Positions 25,038-33,194 of a stretch of 64,000 nucleotides of DNA are shown here, piece by piece (the stretch's first letter is position 1; each line of letters opens with the position of its first letter). The stretch spans positions 1 to 64,000 of the forward strand of contig JAFURT010000001.1 of assembly GCA_017471765.1 (NCBI GenBank), in the 5' to 3' direction. The notes under the pieces are model-generated. The model was not told the DNA's origin. It made no database searches and saw nothing but the letters and a program-made list of their open reading frames with translations. Position numbers and translations under genes: made by a program. This DNA is from Clostridia bacterium. Its GTDB lineage: Bacteria > Bacillota > Clostridia > Oscillospirales > Acutalibacteraceae.

Positions 25038-28000
25038 TTGAGTGTCCGCAACACCACTCTACCACAAAATAGCGTTGGTGTCAATACCCAGTTTATGCAG
25101 GGGGAGGAAAATTATGCACCGGGCGTGGTGACAGAGGATGAGCTTCTGGCTCGGATGGCGGTAGGAGGAAACAAAAACACCGCTACGAACGGTAGCGGTG
25201 GGCAGTTTGCATTTATCGGATACGCCCCTGATGGCAAGGGAATGTACCAAGGTAATTTTCCTCTAGGCACCCCTAAAGCGGCTAAATCCAAACGTATACT
25301 GAACTACATTCAGTCTGTTTGGTCAAAGCAACCTATCCCCTTGCGCATAACCGAAAACGGGGAAACAAGAATCATACATGCGCAGTTTGACCCAACCTAT
25401 GACGAGTCGGGAAACACCTACAGTGATGCGACAAAACTAATGGGTGGAAATCGGCACGGAACAGCAGCAGAACAACGGGTGACACTGGATCTGGCTGACG
25501 ACTATTATCAAATCGCTTCCGAGGCCAAATACAACTACTCCAAAGATGAAACCGGAAAAGAAACCGCCTCTCATATAGGGGTTAAAAAGTGGCACTACTT
25601 TATCAATGACATCTATTTTGCGGAGTATGGCAGTACCACCTACACCCCATACCGGGTAACCATCAACATAAAGGAAAAGGCTGACGGTCACTATGTGTAT
25701 AGTTTTTCAGCCGAAAAAATAAGAGAGTCGGATACCCCACAGACTTTACATGCTGTAGTTAACGAGGGAGAAAACTCCAACGCCAATATCCAACTCTCTA
25801 ACACCAATCTACCACAAAACAGCGTTGGTGTCAATACCCAGTTTATGCAGGGGGAGGAAAATTATGCACCGGGCGTGGTGACAGAGGATGAGCTTCTGGC
25901 TCGGATGGCAGAGGCAGATCGAAGCCATACACCGCAAATGGAGCAATCCCCCAGTCTCGGCTATGCCGAGCCGGTGTACGCCGCCGGGCGGTATACATCC
26001 GATGGGCGCATCCTGCTGAACAGTGCGCTGACCACGGAGCAGGCAATAGACTTTGTCCTAAAGCACGAGCTGACCCACAGCATCGAGAGCACCGGTGGCT
26101 GGAGCCTTATCGAACGCACGGTGCGGCGAAGCATGGGCGAGGCCGCCTGGACGCAAGCGGTGGAGCAGGTGCGCCGGGAACGCCGGGCTGTGAATGACAC
26201 GATGGGGATTGCCCACCCGGAACGGGAGGTCATCGCCAACTGGATCGGGGAAAACCTGTACACCGGCGGCTTTGCCAAAACGCTGGCAGGTAATAAAAAA
26301 GCCGCCTCTGCGGCGGTGCGTATCCTGGACAGAATACGCCTTGCGCTGGGCGGAGAGGGCAAGAGCCTGAAGGCATCCCAACTTGCCGCACTGGAACGGA
26401 CGTTCCTGCAAGCACTGGAGAGTGGTGCGGTAAGGACAGGAAAAATCACTTCTCAAGCACAGTATGCTTTGCTTAATCCGAACAGTTTGACAAAAGAGGT
26501 CGCCATAGAGCTTTTGGAAAAGTGCCAAAATGGAGAGTTTGAGATAAAAACCTTTGTCCCTATAAGTCGTACAACCCCGAGCATCGTAATCAATTCCGTC
26601 AAAAAGTATGTTAAACTAGAGAAAATTCCTATGGTAATGGAAGTAGGAAAGGTTCAGCAGATGATGGAAGAGACGGACGTCGATGATGGAGGCCGCCGTT
26701 TTCACGGAATCGACGCGCCTACGGCTTCTGCAATTTTTGAAGGTATGTTTGATCCACAATATGTTGTTTATCAAACAGACAACAACCGAATCGGCGTTCT
26801 TGTGAAGATGCCGAGAGGCTACCGTGGAATGGCTCTGGTTGTTCTTGACAAGGGAAGGCAGTTTAACGCAAACAAACTCAATGGTTTCACAGGCGGTGTA
26901 TACAACGTTTCTGTAACCTTGTATTCCTTGGATGATGTCCAATACTATCTGAATCAAGAAGAGAATATCGTAAGATATGAAAAAGGCAAGGAGAATCGCG
27001 AGGAAGAAACCGGCAGCCACGTGCCTTCGCTATCAAACGATTCACCTTACCTTGACACCTTTATACCACAAAACGGCACGGGTGTCAATACCCATTCTAT
27101 GCAGAACGGGCAGAAAAATGCACAAGGCGGTCAAAATGCTTTCCTTCCGGCGGATGCGTTTCGCAGTCGAGTGCAAACGGAGACGTCATCTCCATTTGAT
27201 GAAAGGCAATCCTCAAAGAATAATTCTTCTCTTGAAATGTATAGCGAAGAGCAGTATAATACTTTTGGATGGGCAAGTTATAATGGCGTTATATCCACCC
27301 AAGAGCGAGAAACACTATTCTCACGCTATGCGGACTTCAAGCATAATCGCAACCAGTACCCTGTTACAAAATGGGGCGAGGCGGTTATCCATTCTACCGA
27401 AACTCCTAATGTCATTATGTATGTGAGAGCATCAAGTTCCATTGAGGCTCCTAAAATTACAAGAATCGTTAAGATACAAGCATTGACGCAAGAAGATGCG
27501 GCGGAAATACGAGAGGAGATTGTAAGCAATGAATGGAATCGTAGCAACCAACCGTACCAATCTATTGAGGACTATTACGGATATGAATTTTTCTCAATCC
27601 ACAAAGCACGAGATTATGCATCTTTTCGGGAGTATCAAAACTCACTCCGAGAAGGAAGAAGCAGCCAAGAGAGCCATTCCTTTAGTGAAAACTTGCCGGA
27701 CAGAGGAAGAAGCGGTAGATACGGTCTTGAAAGTAGTCACAGCCATAGCGACACACCGCTAGGCGCAGGCGGACAAGAAAATACCGGAGCAAATGAAAGC
27801 TCGTCATCGGTGCAGAACGGCACCGGGGCGGGCTTTTCTGTTGGCCAAAATGCTTTCCTGCCGGCGAGTGCGTTTCGCAGTCGAGTGCAAGAGAGCGGCT
27901 CCAAGGTGGTGGCGCAGGGGCGCACTATGGAGGAGCTGGCGCAGGAGCTGGGCGACCGGGAGCTGGACCGGCGGCTATACATGGCCATGCAGATGGAGAA

Positions 28001-30842
28001 GCTCCCCACCAGGGTGACGCTGGACGGTATCGAGATGAACACCGACGCCTATCTGGACGCTTTGGAGGAACGTCTACCGGACAGCCGGGAGGAGCTGGAG
28101 GCGTACATCGCCGATGCAGAACGGCGGCTGGCGATGGAGATGCAGGCGGCCTATGAAGCCGGTGACCCGGAGAGGGTGGCCAGCCTGCCGGTCAACCTAC
28201 AGCTATTCGCCGCACGGCGAAAGCTGGAGCTGACACTGGAGCCCGGTGAGGAGGGCAGCGAGATGCGCCGCTTCTTCTGGCAACGCACCCGGGGACTGGA
28301 TGCCAACAAGGCTCACGAGGCGGAGCTGATCGAATACCTGGCCGGGCGGAGCGAGACCTACAACCCCATCAGCAACCAGGAGACGCTGGATAAGGCCAAG
28401 GATGCCCTGCAGCGGCCGGGGTATGCAGACGGTCTGGTGAAGCGGCTGGGACGGTACAACCCGAAGGACCGCTTTACCGAGGTGGAGATGGCGGCGGCCA
28501 TGGTGCTTATCAACGACGCCAAGAACGATGGCGACCTGGAGCTGTACACCGACCTGGTGGCGGCGCTATCCCGCAAGGGCACCGATGCCGGCCGGGCGGT
28601 GCAGATCCTGGCCATGCAGGCGAAGCTGACCCCCGAGGGCACCATCCGGGCCGCCAGGCGCACCCTGCGGCAGGAGACCGACCGGGTACACGGCGAGGGC
28701 ACCAGCGAGGCCATCGACGAGCTGGCCGGCACCGTGGTGGACGCTGTGGAACGAGCGGTGGAGGAGACAGAGGTAAAGGTAAGCAGTAGCACTTCTGCTA
28801 TCAGTGAAAAAAATAAAGCCAACAATACGTTGGCTTATGTATTGGCCTCTAACTTGGACACTATACGGGACATGGCGCCGGTTGCAAATCTAACCGGAAA
28901 GGAATTTAACGACCGCAACGTGAAGTTATCCGAGCAGATTGCCGGCTTTTTCCGTTCCCTTGGTAACAAAGTGTTACGCAATGCATTTGGAAATGTCGAG
29001 CTTGGCGACTACGGCGTACGGTCTATCATCAATCACAAGCCGGTCAATCGGGCAAAAATCGTCAGCGTAGCCGCTGTACCTGCCGTTATCCAACAAGGAC
29101 GACAAATTGGGTATAGTGCTAGCTGGAAAGGACGCGGCTATGAAAGCTATATTTTTGCCGCTCCGGTAACAGTAGGGGACTCAACAGTGTTTGTAGCGGC
29201 TGTGGTTGACAAACGCCCAGACAGTAAATTCTATCTAAGCGAAATGGTCGACTCGAACGGAAACTATGTCAGGATAGAAGAAAGCCCCTCCGGCAACGCA
29301 AAGAACGGAGTTACCGATGGGGCCGGAAAAACCGACAGGGCCGGGGTTACCGCTAGGCCAGAGGGGCTTTCAGAGGAAGGCGACCCCTCTGCCACAAATA
29401 CAGAGCCCACGCCTTACCTCGATGATAGTGTACCACAAGAAATCGGCGGTGTCAATCCCCCGGACATCAACGTAACCGGCCAGCCTCCGGCGGCCGACCA
29501 GCCCACGGCTACGACGCCCCGGAAGGGGACGGCGAAGCCGAAGGGTAAACGGACGGTGACCCCGGAGCAGGCCCGGGAAATCCTGGACGGCATCCTCCGG
29601 GAGAAGATCCAGGACGTGCCCCAGCTACGGAAATGGCTGAAGCGGACGGATATCCAGGTCAAGCTGGCCGACCGCATCGCCAAGCTGGTGAACGAGGGGA
29701 CGCTGAACGACCACACCATGGAGCAGGCCTTCCGGGAGGTGCTGGAGCTCCCCCATCTGACCACCGCCGATGTGGGCACGCTGGTGGAGCTGGTGAACGC
29801 CATGGGCGCCACCGAGGAAGGCACCGCCCAGCGTGCTGAAGCGGAGGAGGCTATCTATTGGCTGGGACTTTTTAAATTCCCGTCACACTTTTTTCCTCCG
29901 GTACATACATTAGATAATGAAGCAACGGCGGTACCGCACGCCGCCCTATGCTTACATACTGACAGGGAGGAATACGTTATGTCGGATTCCAAGTTCATCC
30001 GGGACAACGGATGCAAGGAGGCAGTATGCGTCGATGCCGGACGGGTGTATGACAGCTGCTGTGACAAGGATTGTATCGAAAATATGCGTTTGTTCTTTAC
30101 CGAACGGGAGCAAATGCTGGTAGACCATGCTACCGGAATTCGGGCAAAAAGAGCAGAGGTCATCACGACCTACATAGACGTAGAAGCTCTCCCCTTTAAC
30201 CGGGGGTATTATTCCTGCGACCTGACCTTCTTCTTTGATGTGGAGGTAGAGGTCTACGGCGGCCATGGCTGTCCCTGCACCGTCCTGCACGGGGTAGGGG
30301 TGTTCCGTAAAAAGGTTATCCTCTACGGCAGTGAGGGCAATGTCCGGGTGTTCCACAGTGAGTACTGCCCTGATGCCCACGACCGGCAGGAGATGCCTAC
30401 CCGTAATATGCCTCGGTGCTGTGTGCAGGTAGCTGAACCGGTAGTGCTGGATGGGCGGTTGGTGGACTGCTGTGACCGTTGCCGCTACGATTGCGGCGAC
30501 TGTGGCTGTATCCCGGCCAGCCTGTGCAACCGGTACGGTGGCAATTTCGTGGATTGTGCCGACAGCAAGCTGGTGGTGGTGACACTGGGGATCTTCTCCA
30601 TCGTTCAGCTCATTCGCAACGTGCAGATGCTCATGCCGGTGTACGACTACTGCATGCCCAACAAGGAATGCTGCCCCACCAGCGAAAACCCCTGTGATCT
30701 GTTCCACAAGATGAGTTTCCCCGTCAATGAGTTCTTCCCACCTGCCACGGAGGGGGACGGCGGCGGTGGTAGCTGTGGCTGCGCCTGCGGCACAAGCACC
30801 ACGACCACCGGCAAGGATTCCGGCTGCCGGAGGGGCTGCTGA
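25038..30842 (+). CDS. 1,934-codon mosaic open frame: MuF/large-polyvalent phage protein modules fused to a Cys-rich gene
   Basis: The frame is open from 24966, with no good start or ribosome site at 25038 (TTG), so the phage part looks 5'-truncated. Modules seen: (1) residues ~55-240, AT-richer, LPD3-like, reading GQFAFIGYAPDGKG to KWHYFINDIYF; (2) ~290-475, a zinc-peptidase-like LKHELTHSIE (HExxH variant); (3) ~475-660, resembling the MuF C-terminal domain (RFHGIDAPTASAIFEGMF); (4) ~735-870, an unknown alpha/beta module (VTKWGEAVIHSTE); (5) ~950-1240, GC-rich helical backbone; (6) ~1255-1410, a second LPD3-like module; (7) ~1490-1600 helical. Modules are joined by repeated PQN-x-GVNT and QNAFLPA-AFRSRVQ linkers. 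The last 287 codons (29979 on) look like a separate gene read through in frame. LPD and MuF-C assignments are by eye. Confidence 0.6.
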   Translation: MSVRNTTLPQNSVGVNTQFMQGEENYAPGVVTEDELLARMAVGGNKNTATNGSGGQFAFIGYAPDGKGMYQGNFPLGTPKAAKSKRILNYIQSVWSKQPIPLRITENGETRIIHAQFDPTYDESGNTYSDATKLMGGNRHGTAAEQRVTLDLADDYYQIASEAKYNYSKDETGKETASHIGVKKWHYFINDIYFAEYGSTTYTPYRVTINIKEKADGHYVYSFSAEKIRESDTPQTLHAVVNEGENSNANIQLSNTNLPQNSVGVNTQFMQGEENYAPGVVTEDELLARMAEADRSHTPQMEQSPSLGYAEPVYAAGRYTSDGRILLNSALTTEQAIDFVLKHELTHSIESTGGWSLIERTVRRSMGEAAWTQAVEQVRRERRAVNDTMGIAHPEREVIANWIGENLYTGGFAKTLAGNKKAASAAVRILDRIRLALGGEGKSLKASQLAALERTFLQALESGAVRTGKITSQAQYALLNPNSLTKEVAIELLEKCQNGEFEIKTFVPISRTTPSIVINSVKKYVKLEKIPMVMEVGKVQQMMEETDVDDGGRRFHGIDAPTASAIFEGMFDPQYVVYQTDNNRIGVLVKMPRGYRGMALVVLDKGRQFNANKLNGFTGGVYNVSVTLYSLDDVQYYLNQEENIVRYEKGKENREEETGSHVPSLSNDSPYLDTFIPQNGTGVNTHSMQNGQKNAQGGQNAFLPADAFRSRVQTETSSPFDERQSSKNNSSLEMYSEEQYNTFGWASYNGVISTQERETLFSRYADFKHNRNQYPVTKWGEAVIHSTETPNVIMYVRASSSIEAPKITRIVKIQALTQEDAAEIREEIVSNEWNRSNQPYQSIEDYYGYEFFSIHKARDYASFREYQNSLREGRSSQESHSFSENLPDRGRSGRYGLESSHSHSDTPLGAGGQENTGANESSSSVQNGTGAGFSVGQNAFLPASAFRSRVQESGSKVVAQGRTMEELAQELGDRELDRRLYMAMQMEKLPTRVTLDGIEMNTDAYLDALEERLPDSREELEAYIADAERRLAMEMQAAYEAGDPERVASLPVNLQLFAARRKLELTLEPGEEGSEMRRFFWQRTRGLDANKAHEAELIEYLAGRSETYNPISNQETLDKAKDALQRPGYADGLVKRLGRYNPKDRFTEVEMAAAMVLINDAKNDGDLELYTDLVAALSRKGTDAGRAVQILAMQAKLTPEGTIRAARRTLRQETDRVHGEGTSEAIDELAGTVVDAVERAVEETEVKVSSSTSAISEKNKANNTLAYVLASNLDTIRDMAPVANLTGKEFNDRNVKLSEQIAGFFRSLGNKVLRNAFGNVELGDYGVRSIINHKPVNRAKIVSVAAVPAVIQQGRQIGYSASWKGRGYESYIFAAPVTVGDSTVFVAAVVDKRPDSKFYLSEMVDSNGNYVRIEESPSGNAKNGVTDGAGKTDRAGVTARPEGLSEEGDPSATNTEPTPYLDDSVPQEIGGVNPPDINVTGQPPAADQPTATTPRKGTAKPKGKRTVTPEQAREILDGILREKIQDVPQLRKWLKRTDIQVKLADRIAKLVNEGTLNDHTMEQAFREVLELPHLTTADVGTLVELVNAMGATEEGTAQRAEAEEAIYWLGLFKFPSHFFPPVHTLDNEATAVPHAALCLHTDREEYVMSDSKFIRDNGCKEAVCVDAGRVYDSCCDKDCIENMRLFFTEREQMLVDHATGIRAKRAEVITTYIDVEALPFNRGYYSCDLTFFFDVEVEVYGGHGCPCTVLHGVGVFRKKVILYGSEGNVRVFHSEYCPDAHDRQEMPTRNMPRCCVQVAEPVVLDGRLVDCCDRCRYDCGDCGCIPASLCNRYGGNFVDCADSKLVVVTLGIFSIVQLIRNVQMLMPVYDYCMPNKECCPTSENPCDLFHKMSFPVNEFFPPATEGDGGGGSCGCACGTSTTTTGKDSGCRRGC
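25050..25159 (+). repeat. Direct repeat A, copy 1 (110 bp)
   Basis: Matches 25800-25909 with two differences; encodes the linker LPQNSVGVNTQFMQGEENY and onward to LLARMA. Exactly 750 bases (250 codons) apart, so it keeps frame. Confidence 0.95.
25800..25909 (+). repeat. Direct repeat A, copy 2 (110 bp)
   Basis: Second copy of repeat A, bracketing the first LPD3-like module. Such copies allow loss or exchange of the module by homologous recombination. Confidence 0.95.
27132..27176 (+). repeat. Direct repeat B, copy 1 (45 bp)
   Basis: Encodes QNAFLPADAFRSRVQ. Matches 27846-27890 with three differences; 714 bases (238 codons) apart, so in frame. Confidence 0.9.
27846..27890 (+). repeat. Direct repeat B, copy 2 (45 bp)
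   Basis: Encodes QNAFLPASAFRSRVQ and brackets the fourth module together with copy 1. Confidence 0.9.
29887..29912 (+). promoter_or_regulatory. Mother-cell sigma (SigK/SigE-like) promoter candidate
   Basis: AC at 29887-29888, 15-base spacer, CATACATTA at 29904-29912. SigK promoters read AC-N15/16-CATAnnnTA; the -10 also satisfies the SigE form. It lies 66 bases before the Cys-rich gene start, inside the long open frame. Confidence 0.5.
29979..30842 (+). CDS. Cys-rich clostridial protein, possible spore-coat component
   Basis: 287 residues from ATG 29979, with GGGAGG nine bases upstream, although the frame is also open upstream into the phage modules. It has 28 cysteines, in pairs and clusters (CKEAVCVD, DSCCDKDC, CCDRCRYDCGDCGC), and a Gly/Cys/Thr tail. 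I recall proteins opening with EAVCVD..RVYDSC.DKDC in many spore-forming Clostridia, annotated as hypothetical. The Cys content and the SigK-like promoter suggest a cross-linked spore surface protein expressed in the mother cell; this is inference. One hydrophobic stretch (VVVTLGIFSIVQLIRNV) near residue 210 is too weak to call a membrane anchor. Confidence 0.7.
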   Translation: MSDSKFIRDNGCKEAVCVDAGRVYDSCCDKDCIENMRLFFTEREQMLVDHATGIRAKRAEVITTYIDVEALPFNRGYYSCDLTFFFDVEVEVYGGHGCPCTVLHGVGVFRKKVILYGSEGNVRVFHSEYCPDAHDRQEMPTRNMPRCCVQVAEPVVLDGRLVDCCDRCRYDCGDCGCIPASLCNRYGGNFVDCADSKLVVVTLGIFSIVQLIRNVQMLMPVYDYCMPNKECCPTSENPCDLFHKMSFPVNEFFPPATEGDGGGGSCGCACGTSTTTTGKDSGCRRGC

Positions 30843-31035
30843 AGCGACATGTAGTTTCAGACGGGAATGCAACAGTGCGGTCGATTCTTGAGAATGGCCG
30901 TATGCCATTCTCCCAAGAAAGCCCGGAAAATTGGCGATGAGGCGAAATAGACAACGCCGTAGTGGCATCTTAGGAGTATAGTTGGGGAACAGCCGCCCGA
31001 TGGACGGCTGTTTCCATCAATTTTTTTGGAAAGAC
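30843..31035. other. Intergenic region with strong hairpin, possible structured RNA
   Basis: No gene. A 9-pair perfect stem (30890-30898 with 30904-30912) extends through TCTT/AAGA with a CC bulge to 30886-30918, with no T-run. A second stem ACAGCCG/CGGCTGT at 30989-31011 is followed ten bases later by seven Ts (31021-31027), so it may be a weak terminator of the Cys-rich gene. No riboswitch class was recognised. Confidence 0.45.
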
Positions 31036-31064
31036 TTGACAAAGAACGTATGTTCGTCTAAAAT
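31036..31064 (+). promoter_or_regulatory. Strong promoter with LexA (SOS) box before tail/lysis module
   Basis: TTGACA (31036-31041), 17-base spacer, TAAAAT (31059-31064). The spacer contains AGAACGTATGTTCG (31043-31056), which fits the Gram-positive LexA/DinR box CGAAC-N4-GTTCG except for the first base. Bound LexA would block RNA polymerase. Confidence 0.8.
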
Positions 31065-31082
31065 AGAATTATACAGAAAAAG

Positions 31083-31115
31083 CAACTGCATGCGGAGAAG
31101 TGCAGTTGTTTTTTT
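31083..31115 (+). terminator. Leader terminator directly after the SOS promoter
   Basis: CAACTGCA (31083-31090) pairs with TGCAGTTG (31101-31108), then seven Ts. It begins only about 12 bases after the predicted start of transcription and precedes the tail gene at 31167. Confidence 0.75.
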
Positions 31116-31166
31116 ATTTGTATATACAGTGAGAGAAAACAAACATGAACTGAAAGGAGAAAAACG

Positions 31167-32876
31167 ATGATTATTTTACGTGATTGGATGGCATCTATCC
31201 CGGCAGAGGATAAATGCATCGCTTACGTAGGCGAAAACGAAAGTGTAGAGAAGCAGTTTTTGATTGCCGATAAGACTTGTGGTCTCTATGCAGAGTGGAC
31301 CTTCCATCTGGATATGGCGTTTGATCTGTCCAGTATTACAACCCGGGAAAGCTGGGAGAGGCAAACTGTCACGCAGACACAGAAGGAAAACACCACTGAA
31401 ATCAGTAGTGATCTGACGCTGACAGAAACTAAGGAGACACGCAGGGTCACGGAGGAGACGGTGGAAGAGGGCAGTACGACGGATATCGCCTATCTTGCCA
31501 AGAAGGTGACAAAGGAAGGAATACTGCTGACCTGGACGGTACGCCGTCAGCATACCCAGTTACCCGGGCGGCTGTGTGCCACCCTGCGAGCGGTTGGCCC
31601 CAATGGGGAGGTGAAGAAGTCAGCCGTTATGGTATTTGAGGTGTTGCCGGCGGTAGTGGCCGAAGCGGCGGCAGTCGTGCCGGTGAGCGAGTTCGAGGAA
31701 ATGGAGATGCGGGTGGGGGAGCTGGTATCCATTGCCGAGCAGATCTCCGCCCACATCGACCTGACGACTGCCATGGCCGAGGAGAATATGGCTGATGCAC
31801 AAGCATATATTGAAAGTGTCGTGCCGGTCATTAACACCAAATGCAATGTGGCTGAAGAGGCGGCGACATTAGCCGATGCGGCTCGGAACAAGGCGGAAGA
31901 ACACTGTGACGATGCCAGAGAAGCTTTAGGTGAGACGCTGTCTGCCTATGTCATGGCGAACGACTGCGCTCAGCAGGCCAATGCCAGCAGTAAGATCGCC
32001 GGTAACTATCGGGCGGCCGCACTGACGGCACAGCAGGCCGCTGAGACGGCTCGTGATGAAGCAAATGCTGCCGCCGAAGTGGTACAGCAGACGGCAGGTG
32101 AACTGGCCGCCGCCATCATCCGGGGCGATGTATCCGGAACGGCGGTGCGGTTGGAGGACATTGCCGAGGGGAGTGAAGCCCTTCTGACGGTAACCGGTGT
32201 AGCGGATACCACGGCGGTGACGGTGAAACGGTATGGAAAAAATCTGACTCCTACCGTGTTCTCCCGAAAAATCGTTACAGGAGACGGCACCAACAATTAC
32301 ATCGATACCAGTTCCCCCAAGGCCAGCGTGGTATCTTTGAACGAACAGCCTGTGGGTCAGCAGTATGCCGTTTCGGTGAGCTTTACAGTCAATGGGAGTT
32401 TAACGCAGGTGGAAAACGGCCGTTATCTGTATTTCTACGTAGCCTACACGGATGGCAGTACCGAATATATTGACATTGTAGGCACGGGAAATTGTCCTGC
32501 CAGTGGGCGGTGCTCCTTTGCAACAGCAGTTGGGAAGACGGTGAAAAGCATTGATGTGCGTAAGCAAAAACGCTGGACAGCCGGAACGGTTACGCTGGAT
32601 GACCTGCAGGTGGAGCTGGGGGCTGTAGCAACGGCGTATGAGCCCTATGTGGAGCCAATAAGCTATATACCGGACGAGAACGGCGCTGTGAAGGTGGAAG
32701 CCTTTACAGATAGTGTTGCTACCTTTTTGCCGGATACAGCGCTTGTCACTCTAACCTGTACCTATGCAAAAAACAGTACGGCGGTGATAGCGGGGCTTAT
32801 GAAACGGATTGCTGCATTGGAAGCGGCACTGTTTGCGGTGGCAACGCTGGAAGAACCGATGCCGGATGAAGAATAA
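31167..32876 (+). CDS. Phage tail/baseplate fibre-like protein
   Basis: 569 residues. The N-terminal ~150 residues form a beta-rich domain (YVGENESVEKQFLIADKTCG) resembling baseplate upper proteins of Siphoviridae. Residues ~190-320 are an Ala-rich coiled-coil region (EEAATLADAARNKAEEHCDD, LTAQQAAETARDEANAAAEV), typical of trimeric fibres. The C-terminal part is beta-rich with a Tyr-rich lectin-like stretch (GRYLYFYVAYTDGS). AAAGGAG precedes the ATG. It is followed by holin and amidase genes, so this is a tail-tip/lysis module. Other head or tail genes are absent nearby. Confidence 0.7.
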   Translation: MIILRDWMASIPAEDKCIAYVGENESVEKQFLIADKTCGLYAEWTFHLDMAFDLSSITTRESWERQTVTQTQKENTTEISSDLTLTETKETRRVTEETVEEGSTTDIAYLAKKVTKEGILLTWTVRRQHTQLPGRLCATLRAVGPNGEVKKSAVMVFEVLPAVVAEAAAVVPVSEFEEMEMRVGELVSIAEQISAHIDLTTAMAEENMADAQAYIESVVPVINTKCNVAEEAATLADAARNKAEEHCDDAREALGETLSAYVMANDCAQQANASSKIAGNYRAAALTAQQAAETARDEANAAAEVVQQTAGELAAAIIRGDVSGTAVRLEDIAEGSEALLTVTGVADTTAVTVKRYGKNLTPTVFSRKIVTGDGTNNYIDTSSPKASVVSLNEQPVGQQYAVSVSFTVNGSLTQVENGRYLYFYVAYTDGSTEYIDIVGTGNCPASGRCSFATAVGKTVKSIDVRKQKRWTAGTVTLDDLQVELGAVATAYEPYVEPISYIPDENGAVKVEAFTDSVATFLPDTALVTLTCTYAKNSTAVIAGLMKRIAALEAALFAVATLEEPMPDEE

Positions 32877-32888
32877 GGAGGAGAAATA

Positions 32889-33194
32889 ATGGAAGGAATC
32901 ATGTTGGTTATGCTGATGGCCGTAGTGGTGGAAGCGTTGGTTGAGTACGGCAAAAGCATTGGCAAGGCGTTCCTGGAGGGGAGCGTAAAAACGGCAGTTA
33001 CGCAGGTAGTGGCTATTTTGGCAGGGATTCTGCTATGTCTGGCTTGCGGTGGTAATCTGTTTGCTGTTGTGGGGGTAGACTTTGTCTGGCCTTGGCTGGG
33101 GACGGCACTAACCGGCGTCTTTATCAGCCGGGGGGCAAATTATATCAGCGATTTTATCAGTAAACTGAAGAGAGGAGGCGAAGAAAATGGCTAA
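32889..33194 (+). CDS. Phage holin-like small membrane protein
   Basis: 101 residues with three hydrophobic segments (MLVMLMAVVVEALVEY; VVAILAGILLCLACGG; WPWLGTALTGVFIS) and a charged tail KLKRGGEENG. Size, membrane profile and position just before an amidase fit a holin that opens the membrane to the endolysin. Its end overlaps the amidase start by 8 bases. Confidence 0.75.
   Translation: MEGIMLVMLMAVVVEALVEYGKSIGKAFLEGSVKTAVTQVVAILAGILLCLACGGNLFAVVGVDFVWPWLGTALTGVFISRGANYISDFISKLKRGGEENG

Noticed and set aside
29979..30842. Treating the Cys-rich segment as a genuine C-terminal domain of the phage frame
   Set aside because: It has its own start, ribosome site and promoter candidate, and the ~38 residues before it read like translated non-coding DNA; true fusion is possible but less likely.
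30843..31035. Riboswitch in the gap before the tail gene
   Set aside because: I compared the visible conserved stretches with fluoride, c-di-GMP and similar classes by memory and found no match; it is also upstream of the promoter at 31036.
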